From Paenibacillus sp. PL91 (GTDB lineage: Bacteria; Bacillota; Bacilli; Paenibacillales; Paenibacillaceae), in contig NZ_JABBYG020000002.1 of NCBI RefSeq assembly GCF_012935325.2, forward strand, positions 186,001 through 250,000: a DNA stretch of 64,000 nt, given 5' to 3'. This document shows, piece after piece, positions 62,475 to 64,000 of the stretch. The notes under the pieces were generated by a model that was given only the letters and a program-made list of their open reading frames with translations, did no database searches and had not been told where the DNA came from. How positions within the stretch are numbered: position 1 is the first letter of the stretch; every line of letters begins with the position of its first letter. The position numbers and the translations under genes are program-made.

Positions 62475-63673
62475 GGGCCATTGCTCCCGAGCAGCTTCTT
62501 AATGTATGAATCGATTTGAAACAACTCGATATCATCAGGTACTGTCTGTCCGCTTGCCATATAAGTAGGCAGCAATTCAAAGTTCATAATCAGATTGAAG
62601 ATCGCGCCGTATACAGACGTTTCATCTAATTTTGTAAACAACACTTTTCGGACGCCATATTTGCTGAAGTGATCCGCAACCGCCGCCATATCGCGCGTTT
62701 TGCCAGTCAAGCTAAGCACGAGCACCGTTTCGCTGGGCTCAGAGGTTTGAAGCAAGCTATTTACTTCAGAGACATGCAGCTCGCTGCGAAAATTCCGTCC
62801 GGCTGTATCCATATAGATCAAATCCTGCTCGGCAAGCTGCTTGAAGGCACGAGTGAGATCCATTTGCGAGAATACAACCTCAAGTGGGACGTTCAGTATA
62901 GTGGCATACGTTCTTAGTTGATCTACTGCTGCTATTCGGTACGTATCAGAAGTAATAAATCCAACCTTGCGGCCCTTTTTTAGCGTTTGCTCCGCTGCCA
63001 GCTTCGCGATCGTTGTCGTCTTGCCAACACCGGTAGGGCCTACAAAATGAACGACTCGTGCATGATTGCTGATTCCGCTGCCGCTATAGGGCTGCAGCCA
63101 CTCCTCAATCTGCTTTGCTGCATGCTCCCAAACTAACTCTTTACCGAATTCGCTTTGTTCTTCAAGCTGCTTTTCTACCATTAACTGCAGCAACCGCTCG
63201 ATCCATAACGGGTCCATTTCCTGCTCGATCAAATGCTCTTTGAGCTGAATCAAATGCTCGGACATCCCACTATGGTTGCTTTGCTGCTTCGAAAGCTTAA
63301 CCATGTATTCTCGTAAGTCGCGTATTTCGTCAATAATGTACTGTTCACGTTCTTTTCTATAATCTGATTCTTTCACAGAGACTGCCGCAGGCGGTTCCAT
63401 GACAGCAGTAGCCGTACGCTGAGCCGTTTGCAAAATCTGTTCAACCGCCGCATCTACTTGAGGATTTGCTGTTCGCTGCTGGGGTGAAGGGATATTCGCT
63501 TGATTCGACTCGATAGCGGCTATCACTTCCATCTTCTTCTTGCGAAACATTCCCATAAACCCGCCAACCTTAATTTCCTTTGTATTCAGAATGACGGCAT
63601 CTTTCCCAAGTTCGCTGCGAATCATAGTTACAGCCTCGGGCAATGCATTGACGACATATCGTTTTACTCTCAT
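62471..63673 (-). CDS. flhF: Flagellar biosynthesis GTPase FlhF
   Basis: SRP-family GTPase that places the flagellar export apparatus. 400 residues: a basic N-terminal B domain (about 1-110), an N-type helical domain and the G domain with VGPTGVGKTTTIAKLAA near 210, DTYRIAAVDQLRTYA near 240, DTAGRNF near 292 and TKLDETSVYGA near 348. ATG 63671-63673 overlaps the flhA stop by 4 nt. All G motifs are intact. Confidence 0.95.
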   Translation of the reverse strand: MRVKRYVVNALPEAVTMIRSELGKDAVILNTKEIKVGGFMGMFRKKKMEVIAAIESNQANIPSPQQRTANPQVDAAVEQILQTAQRTATAVMEPPAAVSVKESDYRKEREQYIIDEIRDLREYMVKLSKQQSNHSGMSEHLIQLKEHLIEQEMDPLWIERLLQLMVEKQLEEQSEFGKELVWEHAAKQIEEWLQPYSGSGISNHARVVHFVGPTGVGKTTTIAKLAAEQTLKKGRKVGFITSDTYRIAAVDQLRTYATILNVPLEVVFSQMDLTRAFKQLAEQDLIYMDTAGRNFRSELHVSEVNSLLQTSEPSETVLVLSLTGKTRDMAAVADHFSKYGVRKVLFTKLDETSVYGAIFNLIMNFELLPTYMASGQTVPDDIELFQIDSYIKKLLGSNGP

Positions 63674-64000
63674 AGGTTCACCACCCCGACGCTTTGAACT
63701 TCAATGTTAGGTTCAAGCTCACTGTAAGAAAGCACGGGCAAATCTTGCATTGTTCTCTCCACAATTTGTCTCAAATACATACGGATAGTGGGCGATGCGA
63801 GAACGACAGGCTGTTGACCGGACTGAATTTGACGATTGACTTGCTCATTTAGCTTCTGGTAAATCTGCTGTGTAGATATCGGATCTAATGCGATATAGCT
63901 TCCTTGATCTGACTGCTGTACGGATTCTGCAATTTTTTTCTCTAACTGCGGGCCCACTGTGATAACTCTTAACGTATCGCCACCGGAAGAGAATTGCTGG
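63670..64000 (-). CDS. flhA: Flagellar export protein FlhA, C-terminal end (5' part outside window)
   Basis: The last 109 or so codons of a longer gene. The reading frame runs without stop to the window edge, and LRVITVGPQLEKKI plus VLASPTIRMYLRQIVERTMQDLPVLSYSELEPNIEVQSVGVVNL-type C-terminal features (quoted by position: ASPTIRMYLRQI at about 45 residues from the end and VLSYSELEPN at about 20 from the end) are those of the FlhA cytoplasmic domain. A GTG at 63957 is not the start. It is followed by flhF, as in B. subtilis. Confidence 0.92.
   Translation of the reverse strand, partial: QQFSSGGDTLRVITVGPQLEKKIAESVQQSDQGSYIALDPISTQQIYQKLNEQVNRQIQSGQQPVVLASPTIRMYLRQIVERTMQDLPVLSYSELEPNIEVQSVGVVNL

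Noticed and set aside
63670..63957. Separate 95-residue gene starting at GTG 63957
   Set aside because: The frame continues upstream to the window edge with FlhA sequence, so this is the 3' end of flhA.

Overview
The window is a 64 kb stretch of the core chromosome of an endospore-forming, flagellated Firmicute. Gene content and order match the Bacillus subtilis spoVS-ymdB-rny-recA-pgsA-ymfM/K/J/I/H/F-spoIIIE-ylzJ-tepA-rnjB-dapA-dapG-asd-dpaB-dpaA-dut-ymxG-ylxY-pnp-rpsO-ribF-truB-rbfA-infB-ylxQ-ylxR-nusA-rimP-polC-proS-rasP-dxr-cdsA-uppS-frr-pyrH-tsf-rpsB-(swrB)-sigD-cheD/C/W/A/B-flhG-flhF-flhA region. Several details point to Paenibacillaceae, most likely Paenibacillus or a close relative: a 216-residue EF-Ts, a type-3 prolyl-tRNA synthetase, a FapA/DUF342 gene after sigD, and YmfK/YmfJ next to RodZ. 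This assignment is inference from synteny and protein style; no database search was run. All 63 genes called here lie on the minus strand, so the operons read from high to low coordinates.

Layout from 64000 down to 1. (a) 64000-52311 is the distal fla/che operon: flhA (partial), flhF, flhG, cheB, cheA, cheW, cheC, cheD, a small membrane protein, sigD, fapA, a small conserved protein, a SwrB-like coiled-coil protein and an MltG-like LysM protein. (b) 52310-39279 holds translation and envelope genes: rpsB, tsf, pyrH, frr, uppS, cdsA, dxr, rasP, proS, polC. (c) 39278-28227 is the nusA-infB operon (rimP, nusA, rnpM, ylxQ, infB, rbfA, nrnA, truB, ribF) behind a strong sigma-A promoter, then rpsO and pnp. 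(d) 28226-20346 contains ylxY, ymxG and dut, then the sigma-K type dipicolinate/diaminopimelate operon dpaA-dpaB-asd-dapG-dapA. (e) 20345-14343 contains RNase J with a hairpin-repeat leader, tepA-ylzJ behind a sigma-G-like promoter, and spoIIIE. (f) 14342-9633 holds sleB behind a textbook sigma-G promoter, then ymfF-ymfH-ymfI (EF-P modification) and ymfJ. (g) 9632-4999 holds ymfK-rodZ-yajQ, then a previously uncalled 47-codon ORF translationally coupled to pgsA, and cinA. (h) 4998-1 holds recA with SOS box, recX, rny, ymdB and spoVS with a sigma-H-like promoter.

This is mostly housekeeping DNA, and I found no CRISPR array, mobile element, tRNA, rRNA, defence system or biosynthetic cluster. 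The points most worth a second look are non-coding or small. They are: a family of TTACGAAG...CTTCGYAA hairpins placed just upstream of the ribosome binding sites of RNase J (four to six copies at about 40-bp spacing) and tsf (one copy); a strong promoter-plus-terminator cassette upstream of the recA promoter that would make an RNA of about 50 nt; the small ORF coupled to pgsA; a LexA-like box before spoIIIE; and a set of sporulation sigma-factor promoters readable directly from the sequence. Many start codons are reassigned here from ribosome binding sites, including TTG starts for recA, infB, rimP, pyrH, dut, cdsA, ribF and rnjB.
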